Positions 11,815-24,965 of a stretch of 64,000 bases of DNA are shown piece by piece. A program made the position numbers and the translations under genes. The notes under the pieces are model-generated. The model did no database searches, was not told where the DNA came from, and saw only the letters and a list, made by a program, of their open reading frames with translations. The DNA is from Climacium dendroides. Taxonomy: Eukaryota > Streptophyta > Bryopsida > Hypnales > Climaciaceae. The stretch is taken from the NCBI GenBank assembly GCA_950106755.1, contig OX467084.1, positions 31,623,213-31,687,212 on the forward strand, read 5' to 3'. Every line of letters begins with the position of its first letter. The stretch's first letter is position 1.

Positions 11815-14562
11815 TCAATTATAGGAACTCAAGCTCTTGTTGATGACTTCAATTTGTATAGCAGGGATCTTAATCATGCACTCCTGAGTGTCTTTCTTGA
11901 TTCTCGACTCCCATGCTGTCATAAGAACATCAGTGTGTTGCCAAACAGGAGGTTCAGTTTCATCGACCTTCCAACGCAGACCTCTTTCACTGTCCCATCC
12001 GGTGTAGAAATCTATAACATCTTGATTCCTTGATGTTGGACGAAAGTATTGAATAAGGACACAATTCGGATTTTCTGGGCTATTGTTCGGATCAGACAAT
12101 GCCCTTGCAATCCACACCGGATGAGTGTCACCATCTGCGGGGCGAACCGCAACAAAATAGCCTTCAAACAAATCTCGAGCTACCCGAAAGGATGGATTTG
12201 GACGACCACTCAACGGCCCAACGTACGGGTCATCTTCCCCAAACTCTTCACGCTCTTCACCATCCTCGTTCAATTCATCCGCTCGATCTGCTACTACTCG
12301 TGAAGTTGGCCAAAAACCATCTCTCAAAACACCAAAGGTAGGTAATGGTTCCATCAACGCTGCCTTAACGCCATGCCAGTACCTCACTATGTGCTCGTAA
12401 CGTCTTAGGTAATCCCCGGTGACGTCTGCATTGCATAAATTGTCCTAATATTTCACGAACCCCGACATACCTTTGACAATGTCATCTAAGCCTTTCAACG
12501 GAACAGGTAGCGGTTCACCCCGTGGCCACAAACTTCGCCCTTCAACATCTTCTTTTCATAATTTGATGCCTCTTCTGTCTTCTCCTAACCACTCTGCATC
12601 AGTGCAAAGAAGTTTGTACTTCATGACAGGGCACCCCGTTGAGTCCAGGTAGAACTTCAACTGATGTGGTTTTGTGTGTCCAACGAGGATGTCATCACCA
12701 TCAACAAGTGACCCTGCTATAAAACCCTTGAAATCGGGCACTTCTTCAATAAGGTGAGGGATAACGGGGATGGAATCCACATCCATGAACGACTTCATTA
12801 GTGCTGGTACTATTGAGAAGTTGTCTTTCTTCAAATCCATGCTCCATCTTCCAAACAATACATCTATGTCGTCATGTGTGTGACCCACAATCATGAAGTT
12901 CACGTACACTTCCCGGAAGATTTTGTTTGCAACAAGTAAAGACCAAAAACAGAAAACAAATCTATTCTTGTTGTCTCCAGTGGCATTGTCCATCTGCACG
13001 TTCAAAATGGGCGGTAGCTGTATGGCTAGAGCTAAAGTATTTGGCAACGACGGTAGTGACACGTTGCACATGTCTGCACCCTCGAGCACAGCCTTAAACA
13101 AATTAGTGGACTTTGAATTTTTGAACAACTCTCGAGAAGAAGACTTTGGAACTAACTCTAAATCTCGCAACAACTTTGCCATTGATCCAACGGTATAGTT
13201 GGAGTCATGGGAGAAGACATCCAAGCCATAATGCGTGTAGCGTACATCTGCATGACCATGTGCAAGCATGCCCGTCACAGAAACTGGTAGCTTCATGAGG
13301 CCATCGAGTTCTTTACTCTTGTGAGAGAACACAAGACAAGCGGTTTTCAAGTGATCCATTTTGTCGTGTATGATTGTAAGACATTCATGCGGAGACTTGA
13401 ATGACACTCTCGATTGATGTAATATACATCCCTATGGCACGAGCAATGGTAAGATGCCTATCCAATCTTCTTGGCCATTTCAAAGCAGTTTGAGATCCAT
13501 TGATAGCACCCTTAACAAGCTCATCTAGCTTGTCACAAGTAGTACACCGAGCAAAATTATCCCCTGGCTTCTTCACATCGAACTCTGAGAACTTTGTGGT
13601 CCTTATTTTACTCAAGTTCGAAGTGGAGATCTCCTTCAATCCGAAAGCCGCATTGGAATCATTGAGTTTCTTCAATTGGTCCTTCCATTGAAATGAGGCC
13701 GGAAGAATCTTCGAGACGACCTTCTCACCTGCCTTCAAACTCCGGGTGCGATGTGGCATATGATCGGCTTCCCTGTCAAGGATGCACTTTAAAGAAGCTA
13801 TTGCTTGTAGGGTATGTTCTCTGGGCTTCAACAATCCTATATTACCGTGATCCCTTGCTTCTTGATCGAGCTTCATGTATTTTGAGTAGCAATAAAATGT
13901 AGACTCAGCAACCCCCGCAATAAGCATCCATGCAGTCGTAGACCAAAATGAGAGGATAAGGATGGTTATATAGAATATATAAGTAAGGAGTGGACATTGG
14001 TAAAAATTTTTGATTTGCAAGATGGCAAACTAATTATATTACCAATATTAACCCTACCTCACTATTGGATTAGTAGTAGATAGATAATTTGGTTAAGAAA
14101 GATATTGTAAGATTCCTATTTTCCTAAAGATCCGGAACCGGATCCGCATCCGAGGAACGGAACAGGGGTCGAAAAATATACCGGGGCCGGAAGCAAATGC
14201 ATCCGCACGCTACCGGAAGATTATCGGGACGGGAAGAGGAAATCCCGGATCCAACGGTAATCCCATACATCACGGAGGACCGTTTTAATGGCTAGTTTCC
14301 TCCGCGATGATTGCGGAAACGGCTACTTTCCCAACGGCTGTGACTGCTAGGAAGGGATACGCAAGGGTTTGGTTCCTCAAACCTCATTGTGTCTTTGTGG
14401 TTTGGGAACGCTCTCAGAGCAAGGTCTGCCTTTAGAGGTGTGAGAGGATTGGGTGATCTTTCTTTCCGGATCCTGTCGTGGAGAGGAGGAGGATTGACCA
14501 GGAGCTGTGGCAAGAAAAGGCAGGAGGTTTGAGTGGTGAGTGTTTTAGAGAGTTCTGCAACC

Positions 14563-16462
14563 ATGGTGAAGGCGGAAGCAAGCGGGTCATTTTCTTTCAA
14601 GATCAAGAGCATCTGTCCAGTGATTCCGAAGGATGACGGAGAGCGGAAGCAACTAGAGGAGGATCTGAGCCAACTCGGGTGTGCGGGATTTCTCTGCCGA
14701 CCATGGAGCTTGAAGAGCGAGGAAATGATCCAGGAGTTGATGAAGGAGCAATCGAACGAATGGATCAAGACCGTCTGAGCTCTGCCCGGAAGGTGGACTG
14801 TGGACATCTGGAAGAGGGTCTACGACTTTCCTCGACCTGGAGAGGGGATGGCTTTGCGGGTACACAAGTTCGCGGAAGGTAAATTCTTTAATCCTCCTCA
14901 CCCTAAGGATGGCTACGCAGTAGCAGATTGCAAGGTGGCAAGAGAGAGGAGGATGTTAGAATTTGTAGTACCGATCCTGTATCCAGAACGGCCAAACCGG
15001 GTCACGGTAACTTGGGCCAATACGATCTTCGGAGCGTTGAGTGGGGAAAGGAAAGTGTTTTGGGGAGGAATAGTGAAAGATCTGGTAGGGAAGATGGTGA
15101 ACGCCCTAGGAAACGCAAAGGCCACCTCCATTGGGCCATTCCTCTTTCACCTGTATGACTTCCTAGGTACTCTAAAAACTTCAGAGAAGACCATGTACAA
15201 GGCCACAGCCACCCTAGTGAAACTTAATCTTATTCCACCTCGAGAGGAAGAGGAAGAAGAGAGAAAGGAGGGACCAGATGAGGGATTTGAGAGGGGATCC
15301 TCAGAGAGAAGGAAGGAGCCTTCCGAAAGGAGGACATAGGTTGAGAGGGTTTCAGTCTCTTCTAACAAGGGATCCAGAGAGAAGAGGAAAGTCTCGCCGG
15401 AACCGGAAGTTCTGGGAGAGGATACTTTGGGGAGGATCATTTCGGACTTAGGGAGAGTCCGGGAGGAGCTTGATACGGAGAGAGGAGCAGTGAGGAATGT
15501 ATGTGGACTGCTTGGAGGGATCAATGTGTCAGAGCTCGCGGAGAAAGTAAAAGGGGTTGATCCGGGATAGTGGAAACCGGAAGTGGAAGACCCGCATCAA
15601 GGAGTTGACTGAGAGGAATGCGGATCTTCAGCGGCAAATTGAGAAGGGTGAGGAAAAGAAGAGAGAGGTGGAACAGCTTACCTCAGAGTTTAAGGGGGCC
15701 ATTAGGAGAGTTGGGGCCTTTGTTTCCAACACTGCGGATGTTGTAAACAAAGCCAAACTCTATGATGAGGGAATCCATGAGGCAGGACCGGAAGCCGCAG
15801 GTAAGGCTGTCTTAGTTTTGGCAGAGTATTCCGAGGAGATGGAGAGGTTCATGTTTGAAGTCCGAGATGTTCTTCATCAAGCAGAACGGTTTCCAGAATC
15901 CGGAATAAAGAGGAAGGATGAAGAGATGGAGCCAACCAAAAAGGATGCGCCCACAAAGACTCCAACAAAGACGCCAGCCAAGCGGGAAAGGCAAGAGGAT
16001 GAGTTGACACCAACCTCTAAGGGTATGGAAGGGAGAAAAGAAGGATCAGTGCACGGATCCGGATCAAAGGATCGAATCCGGAAGTCGGAATCCGACTTAG
16101 GCACACTACAAAGTAAAGGCTCTCAACCCTCACCCGCCAAGAAGATTGTGAAGAAGGTTACTCTCGTCAGAGGAAGAGACGTGCCTCTAAGGAGTCAATA
16201 ATCCGCGGAGGACGAGTCTCCAAGCCAATCCGAGCGGGAGGAAAGTCGGTCGAGATCCGGAGAAGAAGATTCGGAAGACACCGGATCAGAAGAGGAATCG
16301 GAACCTGAGCAAATCTCACCAGCAAAGTTCAAAGGAAAAACCTCAACACCGTCTAAGGGGAAGCCGCCCTTGAGTGAGAAACCATTAGCCAGTAGGAAAC
16401 AGCCAGCTAGGAAGGAGGCAACAAAGTTAGAGAAACCTTCTCCAAAGAAGGCTAGGAAATAG
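14563..16462 (+). pseudogene. Gag-like/coiled-coil protein of insertion C
   Basis: A reading frame of about 630 codons starts at ATG 14563. The first half is a globular region with ERPNRVTVTWANTIFGALSG and SIGPFLFHLYDFLG, which recalls plant transposon or gag-like proteins (weak memory match, possibly the group called putative plant transposon protein). Then come a Glu/Arg-rich linker, a coiled coil (KELTERNADLQRQIEKGEEK) and a Lys/Ser/Pro-rich basic tail ending PSPKKARK. It is interrupted by TGA at 14776, TAG at 15337, a frameshift near 15555 and TAA at 16199. No reverse transcriptase or transposase is visible. Confidence 0.5.
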
Positions 16463-17722
16463 ATAGGAAAGTTGTTAGGAAGTTTCTAGGAAGCGCCCCT
16501 AGCATGGTCAGCCAAAAACTCAAGTTTTTGATAGGTAGGAAGTAGCTTGGGAGGTGCTTTTCAGATGCATGCACTTGGGCTGTACTTTCCGGATTTTTAG
16601 GATCTGAGATCCACATTTTGCGGATCGGATGGGGTTGGTAGGAAAGTCAACTTAGAAGGATAAGGAATGACACCTGTCATTCTCCTGTCCTTTAGTTTTA
16701 TTCCTTGGGACCTTTGGGGTTCCCTGGAGTGTGTATTTAGGGGGCTGAAGTTAGTTTGAAGCCCCGGGTGTTTTCTTATTTGTGTTTTTCAACACTTTGC
16801 GAATTGATTTCAGATTTCCACTTCGTAAGTGCTGGCCTAAAAAGGCTAAGTTCTGTGTTGGTATGCCGTGCAATGCTAGAACCATTGTTTAGTGCGGGTA
16901 GCTAGTTTGCAGGTGTGGAGGAAGACAAGTAGCCCCCGGATTCTGTCAAGGATCTGATTTTGAGAGCTTTGAGGATTTGGTTAAGGAAAACTTTGTGTAC
17001 TGAGAGGGTATTTTAGTTGTTGAAGTTCCTTGGGAGTCTTTTGAGTAGGATAGCCATTCTTAGGTTGGGTGAATTCTTCAGGAGGGAGAACGAATGCTAG
17101 CCGACGTCTGATGAGGTCCTGCTGGATCCGGAAGAGAGGAACAGGAAGGTAGTTAGGATCTCTCAGTTATCGGGTGCCGGATCACGCTCTTGGGGTCCTG
17201 TCCGGATAGGTCTGTCGTTGTAGTACTGGGAGGATAATAGGGGTTTCCTGAGTGACCTGCTAGTCTGGATCAACATCCGGATTAGTTGTGAGGAAGTAAC
17301 TATTTCCTATTTCTTTTTGGTATTTGTTGTTGTTATTCTAAGTGGATCTTCATTTCACTCTAAACACGTTTGAAGGGTAGGGTTTACGTTCCCTTCCTAA
17401 AACCAAAGAGCGGAACCCTCTTGGTAGAGGTAAAACTAACATTTTGTGAGTTACTGCAATCGGATAGAAATCCTCTTTCTAGTTCCGCATCCGTCTAAGT
17501 CGATCCGGATAGGGAGGGATAGAGGATTATGACCATTCTCCTTGTTTGATTACTGGTGATAGACTTGGAGTGGATGTAAGGGAATCAGAACATGGAGAAG
17601 AGAGGGTATTGAGAGAGAGTTTCATGTTGCAAATATTTAGATCTGGTTTTGCTTGGGTTTGGTGTTTTCCGAATCCTGTTCCGGATATCTTGAGGAAACT
17701 AACGTTGAAATCCTATGGGAAT
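16463..17722. other. 3' non-coding part of insertion C
   Basis: No protein frame of note is present. The stretch keeps the CCGGAT-rich composition of the insertion and reads like a long 3' untranslated region or the second half of a transposon. It ends near the inverted-repeat-like edge at about 17700. Confidence 0.35.
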
Positions 17723-18610
17723 GATACACGAGTCATCTAAGGTGTTTTACATCAATTTAACACCTAAGGGTAGGATTTGTGCTTCCTTGTGCTATGACAC
17801 ATGCGCGCAAATACACATTTATGCCTTCAATTGTAACCATCTTCCTTCGATGTGCACCTTTATGAATTTGTCTGTGCACATCAGTCTTCATGAAGGCACG
17901 GTGTTTAAATGTTGAATTTCTGTACATTCTTTCTCGAAATGCCCGAATTTTCTCCCTCGGGAATGGTTGGACACAATTCTTATTGCAACACACCTTGCTA
18001 GACACCATGTTGATTGATTCTTGTGTAAGGAGGTCTTTTGCTTTGACAGCAGTTTGATGAGGCGGATTTCGGTTGGCACTTGTATAGGGCCTAGCAGATT
18101 TGGATGATGGTGGATTCATTAGACTTGCTTGCAGACGGTTGAATTTGTCTCTCTGTTCATGATCGCGTAAACTAGCACCACGACAGTGCACGAGCTCAAT
18201 AGGCCAAGCTACTAACGAGAAGACATTTTCTTCAGAAATGTCCACTTCAGAATGTGATTTTGAAATGTGCACTGATACATGAGTGTCTCCAAGAGGTCCA
18301 GTGACACCAAGTACAAGATCTGAATTCACACTATGACAAGTACCTTCTCCAACAAGAACGCCCTCTCCATTATACAAAGTAACAAACCTTGTATTCCATT
18401 TTTGTCGAGGAAGCCCTTTACACTCAGGAACGCCAGCACTCATTTCTTGAAGTACCTGGAGCTCATCGTCTGATGAGTCCATGAGGTCAAGTGGGACATC
18501 AACGGAGCCCATAATATCTGTAAACATAAACCACAATCCGAATAGAAAATTAATAGATGAAGAAAGACCTATCAAATTTTATTTAATGTAATTTATTAAT
18601 TTATGTAAAT

Positions 18611-19750
18611 GCAGTTTAGGGCGGACCTCCCTAAACTGCACAACTAGACAAACAAAGTTCTAGATCAATGAAGACCAATCTGATATAAATTAATGATCAT
18701 TGTACGGCTGACAACCCTTAGCTGCTTCACAGTAGTGTGAAGTTTTCTGAACGCAGATGGCGTAGACCTCATTCATTTTCTTAATCTGTCAATATCAATG
18801 GTGTGGCAGTTTTAGGCGACCAACAAGACCACTTTGTCAGATTTTAGAAACTAAATAAGACATCCCCTCATATTTTCTTTCTTAAGTACTAAAATTGTGG
18901 CATTTCAATTTAGGGCGGACCTACCTAAACTGCAAGAACATAGTGTGAAATATTTTAGACTCGACATCCTGAAATCCTATAAATTGAACATGGAAGAAGT
19001 GCATTTTAGGGCGGACCTCCTTAAACTGCATGACCGGTAAAAACTGCGTGAGGGTTGTCGAAGTCCTTTCCAAATTGAACAAGAACCTGCTTTGTTCACT
19101 GTTGTGCAAGTAATGAAACTGTTGCAATGCAATTTAGGGGGAACCGTCCTAAACTGTATGTCCGGACTCTCCGTGTATTGAAGATATAGCAATACCTACC
19201 TAGTTAATGCTTCTAAAACATTTAGGTTTGTCAGTATGTAGTTTAGGACGGACCGCCCTAAACTGCAATGACAGTATATATAGTGTAGTTATAAATTGTC
19301 TTTATTTCAGTGGGTAAATGATGCATTGCAATTTAGGGTGGACCGACCTAAACTGCTCGTCCCACTAGTAAAAATTTTGCTATATAGAATATAAATTAAG
19401 GCATTGATGCATTTCATTTTAGGGCGGACCGACCTAAAGTGCATATCCAAACTGTTGATTTTGTGATTATTTATTAGAAACCCCAACTTATTTAAGTCTT
19501 CAGAAAATATTTAGGTTTGTCAATCTGCAATTTAGGGCGGACCGCCCTAAACTGCATGAATAGGGTCAAGGAAATTGGATTCAGTGTTAGTGTATTTTGT
19601 TGTAATATTCATAAAATTATTTCCGATCGCAATGCAGTTTAGGTCGGACCGACCTAAACTGCACTTCTTACAAAAACGTAATATGCTCGACATGAAATAC
19701 AAATCATGACATGGTCTACTTGCGTTTTAGGACGGACTGTCCTAAATTGC
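18611..19750. repeat. Family A palindromes, left cluster (10 copies)
   Basis: Ten 29-base palindromes stand about 60-290 bases apart at 18611, 18905, 19001, 19129, 19238, 19328, 19414, 19527, 19634 and 19722. The consensus is the arm GCAGTTTAGGGCGG, a central A, and the reverse complement of the arm. Some copies keep the palindrome while changing bases in both arms; 19634 reads GGTCGG-A-CCGACC. The DNA between copies is unrelated AT-rich sequence, so this is not a tandem array. They lie just upstream of the A left gene. Confidence 0.9.
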
Positions 19751-20251
19751 ACGTCTTCAAAAACATGTAGCCCAAAAAGTTTCTAAATATAGACCCGGAT
19801 TTTACGGCTACAAACCAGGGTACCTATTCACACCACAGAAATTGAATTCAGTATGATGACTTAAAACTGAACTTGTACTTGAAAATGTATGAGCACATTG
19901 CAAATTCCTCAATACGAAACTGAAATGTACAAGAAGAAGAGGAGAACTCTATCGAACTTGAAATCTGTTGTGTTACATGACTATGCACAAAGTACTGGAG
20001 TGCTAGAAATGATTGGACAAAGAAAATGCTTTGATTTGTTGGTTGTATGCAAAGCGCACCTTGAACTGCAGAACGCCTCGTCCAACTGTGCGCGTTTAAA
20101 GTCTTCAAACCACAACAGAAAAAAATTACAACAATGAATAACGGAGAGCTTGAACAGGTTCACAATCACATAAGAAAAGCCAAATGAGAATGAGAACGAC
20201 ACTAACAATCTCAACGCACATACACAAAGCACCCGCGCCGGGGGGAGCAAA

Positions 20252-20283
20252 GTTTTGGCGCCGGAGGAGGGCCGCGCCAAAAC
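20252..20283. promoter_or_regulatory. Paired inverted E2F-like sites
   Basis: GTTTTGGCGC at 20252-20261 and GCGCCAAAAC at 20274-20283 are perfect reverse complements 12 bases apart. Each contains the TTTSSCGC-type E2F/DP consensus. They sit in the divergent centre of element A upstream of the left gene, 420 bases from a TTTAGGG tract. In plant S-phase promoters, E2F and telo-box elements often occur together, so S-phase expression is a reasonable inference. Confidence 0.4.
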
Positions 20284-20702
20284 AAAATGAATTCAAATTT
20301 CAAATTTTTTTTCGGGAGATTCGTTTTCCACTTTGTAGCACTTTTTCAGGCCACACGATCTTTGGAAGAAGTTCGTGCAGCCTTTCATTAGAAAATAGTC
20401 GTCCACTTGACAGTGCTTACTTCAGATTCAAGCCTATTTCAGGTGTTTGCGGATTTGCAAAGTCAACTATTGGAATTTTTTTTCACAAATCATAGTGTTG
20501 ACAAAGCAAATTTTGCGCGCGATTTTTTGTCTAACATTAATGATTTCCAGAAGTAGGTGAGACATTCTCTCCTTCCTTTTCCTTGGCATGCAACAATGCA
20601 TGTGCGAAGAATGTATTGAACTTTTGTAAAGAAATTGACTTTGCGTTTCAAAAATAAAATCTCTTTGTTTATGAATTTTGGTGTACAAAATGTAAACAAC
20701 GC

Positions 20703-20760
20703 TTTAGGGTTTAGGGTTTTAGGATTTAAGGGTTTAGGGTTTAGGGTTTGGGGTTCAGGG
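20703..20760 (+). repeat. Interstitial telomere-like TTTAGGG tract (A centre, left)
   Basis: Degenerate TTTAGGG heptamers (GGTTTAGGGTTTAGGGTTT with spacers). Too short and imperfect for a telomere. It matches the position of similar tracts in the centre of B and of the A right half. Confidence 0.75.
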
Positions 20761-21598
20761 TCCAGTGTAAAAAATTTGGATTAAATATTCAACATTCGAA
20801 AAAAGAGTACATACATAAACATTGAAAAAACTAGAAAAAAAAAGTTTTAACACTTTGGTATAAACCAAAGCCTTACAAATGAACTTAAAAAAAATTAATT
20901 GATACTTCTTCAAATGGGTTTGAGTAGTTAAAAAAATGTAAAAGTCCATGTACTTTTATGGACTGCTCATGCAAAAGTCGTGGACTTCAACCTAATACCA
21001 AAGAAAAAAATAGGTACAAGCTCGAAATTCTTTCAAAATCGACTAATCATGATTTCTTGGAATTACTCTTTTTGTTTAAAATAATAGAACATTATGAAAG
21101 ACATACAATAAATCAATTAGTATCCTTGGCAAAGCCAAAAATATTACCCAAATAATTACCCATTCACTTGGAATCAAAGTTCATCATACAATTAAAATCA
21201 TAAGTCCCTTTGTAATATCACAAATGCTATCATTAATATTAGAGGCTCGTACTTACTATACTACGTATTCATTGTATCACATATTAGTAGAAATTTGATA
21301 TATTTGAATAGAATGCATGATAATGATTTTGATAAGTCTTAATAATAATAATTTTAATTATTTTATTAAAATATTTCCAATCATGCATACATAGAAATCA
21401 TATTTTCAAACAATGTGATATTATTGAAATACAATAGTAGTTTACAATCACCTTTGTAATATCACTTTGTATAGAGGGTGATATTATAGAAATAATATAG
21501 TCATTGCAATTGAAGTGATATTAAAGAGGATCAATATGGTGATATTATAAAGGTAGCAATTCCATTGCTTTTGTTGGTTTTATACTTCTTTTGCATTT

Positions 21599-21624
21599 AT
21601 GCCATATTTAACTACTTTTGGACT
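21599..21624 (+). repeat. Element B left terminal inverted repeat
   Basis: 26 bases starting ATGCCATATTTAACTAC and ending TTTTGGACT, perfect complement of 41503-41528. With the following AAAGTCCAAAA it can form a small hairpin. Preceded by ATTT (21595-21598). Confidence 0.9.
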
Positions 21625-22692
21625 ATTGAAAGTCCAAAATTCCCTAGATGCTGAAATCCGCTGATGCATATGGTTATGGATTACATCAGGAGTTGCCCAG
21701 ATATAGTGCTAAGTTCACACCGTTCAAAGTATTTGAAAGAGTACTTACAAAGGTTTGGAATTTCACTACAAAGAGTTCTAACACATTTCAAGTTCTTACA
21801 ATAATCCCTTCATGTAGGCACGAAAATATTGAGAAGATAGGGTCTATAGAAGAGGAAAACGGTGAATGACAATTGCTTATGGTACCACTGAATCGAGGCT
21901 CTACAAGAAAGGACTTACCTGGAAATCCCTCGATGGAGGAGTAACCTTAAGAGATGAATGGGTTCATGGTTACTATGAAGCACAATGTATGTCATCCGCT
22001 GTATGCCCTACTTATTTGTTCAACCCATGAAGAATCGTAATAAAAAGATGCCTTCTTACATATTTGTATAAGTGAAGGCCGCAATTACCAAAGCAAGGAA
22101 GTTCAACGAAAATAACAAGGAAAAAAGTCACAAACGGTGGAAGAAAGGAAATCCGAAATGATATTAAGAGTGCTAACATTAGAAGTAATAGAACTATGTC
22201 ATAGTGATCTAATATGTCGTGATCTCTTAAAAGATCCACTACACAAACGAAAGAGAGTAGTTACCTAAGGTAATGGAGTCAAAGCATCTGCTTCGACTGC
22301 CACAACCTACTTTTGCACGCCTTGAACATTATAGCCTGCTTTCCATTCGAACATTGAGACTTCCCATGCACGACCTCTTCAAAAAAAATAGTGAGTAAAC
22401 TGCAAAGAAGTATAGACTTCTGTGCAAAAAAACTCAACATCACTACGGTGACATTGAATTAAGATTGCATCTGGAAATCTCCCGCTAGCTACACTAACGA
22501 CCACTTCGTAATTCATCAAGGGTCCACCTCCCTTGCCCTATTCAAATTTACAAAGGCCGCCTCTCTACTTTTCTTAGGAATAGTCCGTGATTTAGGATGG
22601 ACTATCTTAGACCAAGTTGCGTATACTACACAAGATGCATCCACCCAAGTGGGGGCGGTTTCTTCCACTATCCATTTTCCGTACCAACAATT
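21625..22692. other. B left subterminal non-coding stretch
   Basis: This 1.1 kb lies downstream of the B left gene. No coding signal is convincing. It contains no clear family B palindrome, so palindromes are not simply subterminal repeats on this side. Confidence 0.4.
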
Positions 22693-24604
22693 TTAGTACC
22701 TCAATTCCAACATCCGCTCAGAATTATCGGGTCTCCAATATTGGAGCATGAACTTCCCGTTCATCTCATGCCCCGGTTCTATGTTTACTTCAGACAATGC
22801 TTGTCCTTGCCAAACATCGCACACTAAAGGATCTTCGGATTTGAGAAGAACCCATGAACCTGGGCGAATGTCAACCCAAGGATTGAAGCTTTCCCTCGGT
22901 GCTTCATTTGCAGGGCCACAATAAGGTTCTGGGTCTTCTTCTTCAGGAACCATATCAATAGGATTCATCCTACGTCCTTGGTTAAGGGTTTCATCATCCA
23001 ATGTTCTCCAGTCATGCTTTGGCCAGAAGCCTTCTAGCAACTCCGGAAGACATTCAGGTGGTGGTTCCTTCAACTCTTGTACCACACGTTTCCAGTATTC
23101 CACATATGGACCAAATGCACTTGCAAATCCTTCACACCTTGTCATTCCATTCCGCCAGTATTGAATGTACTTTTCAAGTCCAGACAATATGAAACCCTTA
23201 TTCACGGTAGCTTTCTGTGCCTTTTCCCTAGCCTTCTCTTGATTTCCGAAGGAGTTCGGAACTTTGTTACCCCACACGGGCTTGAATGGGGTAAGCTTTG
23301 GACAACCTAGAGGGAGCATGGGCTGACCTCGACTGTCCTTTTTCCATAGGCATCGAGAAGGTCTATCAGATGGTAGTCAGTTTGAGTCGACAGCTGACTT
23401 CTTATACTTCATAACAAGGATCCCCCCAGCATCCACGTAGAATTTGAAGAGGTGCATTTCCCCCAAACCAATTATATGTGCCGTACCACTGCACAAGAAT
23501 CCTCTCACAAAGGATTTGAAGTCACCCACCTCTTGTATGAACTCTGGCAAAAATGAAAGTTCTTGCGACTCCATGAAGGCTTTCATGAGGTCAGCAACAA
23601 CAAAAGTATTCTTGCTCTTCAAAGACTTTGAGAGATGGCTGAAGTAAGCGTCAATGTCCTCATGAGTGTGTCCAACTAGTAGAAACCCAACTTGAATTTC
23701 TTTGAAGACACCTCGAGCAGTAAGCAAGGATAAGAACGCCATAAGGTACTGGTTCTTGTTATCCTTTGTAGAATTGTCAAGCTGAAGGTAAAGCTTTTTG
23801 GGAAGGGGGAGGGGTCCATGTCGAGCACTAGGTTCAATGAGCTTTATGCTATCCATGCACCTAGATTTTCCTCTAAGTAAAGCCTCAAAGAAAGCATTAG
23901 GCGGTGGATACGGAAAGAGGTCCCCCCCCTCTAGGATTGGTGCACCTTCTAGTCGCCGAAAGAGTCTAGCCAAAGAAGAAATCGTGAAGTTTGAGTCTCC
24001 CGGCCAACATGATGGGGCATAATGCGCGTATGCACCATCACCATGTCCATGAGCCACCATTCCAGTGATGCTTAGGGGGAACTGACCCAATCCTTGCGTC
24101 GCCTTTGTCGTCACACGCATTCTTGGCAAAGCCGTCTTCGAGGTATCCATCTTGTCATGAATAATGCACAAAATCTCTTGAGGATTTCTCTTGGATTCCT
24201 CACGCCATGAGGCATACAAACGATGACATGATGCTTGGTGATTAAAATGTTCAGTTCGTTGTTTCGAGAACTGAATGTACTCAGGTCCTCCCTTCGCGGA
24301 TTTGAGGATGAATTGCTGCAAGTCGTCGCACGTGCATTTCGCAAATGAACTTCCAACAGGTTTTATGTAGACATTGTTGAAGTGCTCCTTCTTAATTCTA
24401 CTAATTGTAGACTAGCTGACAACGGGTAGGCCGTAGTCCCTATTCAACTGCAATTGAAATTACATGATAAGTAAGCAACGAAACTGAACACTGTAGGACT
24501 GCCTACATCAATGATTTGTGTATGAATTCTGCGTCGTTGATGAACGACCCAGATTTAAACATCGGGACATCTCTCGATGATAGGAGTTGTGGGAAGATCT
24601 GTCG

Positions 24605-24725
24605 GTAGCAAGAGTGAAGGGGAGATTTCCCGATGGCAAGAATGAAGGGGAGATCTCCCGATGGCAAGAAAGAAGGGGAGATCTCCATAACAACAACAGT
24701 TAAAGGGAGATTAGTGGATGCCAAG
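24605..24725. repeat. Minisatellite of about 32-base units with palindrome halves
   Basis: Three to four units of the form GCAAGAATGAAGGGGAGATC plus a short tail lie in tandem within the B left-gene intron. Each contains a GGGAGATC half or whole of the family B palindrome. Confidence 0.7.
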
Positions 24726-24839
24726 AACTATGGGGAGAGTAGTTGGTGAAAAGAGTAATTGGGAGAGTAGTCGGTAATTGCCGACATGAATTCGGCACCC
24801 AATGGATACGGTTAATTTTATTATGAATTCTTGCAAATC

Positions 24840-24965
24840 GACACACGTAGTGCATTTCGCGAAAGAACTTTGGAGTGGTTCGACGTACGCATTCTTCCCG
24901 TCCTCATGTACTCTACTAACGGTACGCTAACTCACAGCATCGAAGTCGTAGTCCCCATTCAATTG
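24840..24965 (-). pseudogene. Duplicated exon 2 start within the B left-gene intron
   Basis: The minus strand encodes SSFAKCTTCVDLQEF preceded by TVSRVHEDGKNAYVEPL. This is a clear paralogue of the first 45 codons of exon 2 (24447-24310: SRIKKEHFNNVYIKP, SSFAKCTCDDLQQF). The acceptor side is also duplicated, with matching intron sequence to about 25045. Both copies have TAG at the same codon. It is either an alternative mutually exclusive exon or a decayed tandem duplication about 520 bases apart. Confidence 0.65.

Larger units (their letters stand above)
14108..17722 (+). mobile_element. Insertion in the A intron (element C)
   Basis: About 3.6 kb of higher-GC sequence rich in CCGGAT words separates the two exons of the A transposase-like gene. 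Its edges look like imperfect inverted repeats: TCCTAAAGATCCGGAACCGG on the left against TCCTCAAGATATCCGGAACA read from the right. TCCTAT occurs outside both ends and may be the target duplication. It carries one decayed protein-coding gene (14563-16462) and then about 1.2 kb with no gene. The class is unknown, and because the ends are imperfect the limits may be off by tens of bases. Confidence 0.45.
11815..18512 (-). pseudogene. Element A transposase-like protein (DUF7869-like), decayed
   Basis: Exon 1 runs 18512 to about 17817, starting MGSVDVPLDLMDSS just after an acceptor. It carries the Cys motif VCCNKNCVQPF. Exon 2 runs about 13942-11815. It holds an HTH-like stretch (TTAWMLIAGVAESTFYCYSK), FARCTTCDKL, and three acidic motifs, IIHDKMD, VQMDN and GHTHDDID, spaced like an RNase H-fold D-D-D set. 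The assignment to DUF7869-type proteins is from memory of that family. The gene is dead: TGA at 12556, TAG at 12445, a frameshift near 13400 and a doubtful exon 2 acceptor. The intron has received a 3.6-kb insertion. It is the homologue of the B gene at 22693-26525. The product would act in the nucleus on element ends or palindromes (inference). Confidence 0.75.
19751..21594. other. Central non-coding region of A, left half
   Basis: No gene is supported. It contains the inverted E2F-like pair at 20252-20283 and a TTTAGGG tract at 20703-20760. Near B it has several units of GTGATATTATAGAAATA type (about 21415, 21479 and 21540). Similar units resume on the other side of B at about 41778, so B landed in this central array. 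Confidence 0.5.

Noticed and set aside
14292..15524. Minus-strand frames opposite the insertion C gene
   Set aside because: They are antisense shadows of the plus-strand frame, with low-complexity Ser/Pro composition mirroring Glu/Arg codons.
22575..22612. A family A-like palindrome inside element B
   Set aside because: Only the GATTTAGGATGGACTATCTTAG part is loosely similar and the arms do not pair well; treated as chance, and it overlaps non-coding B sequence.
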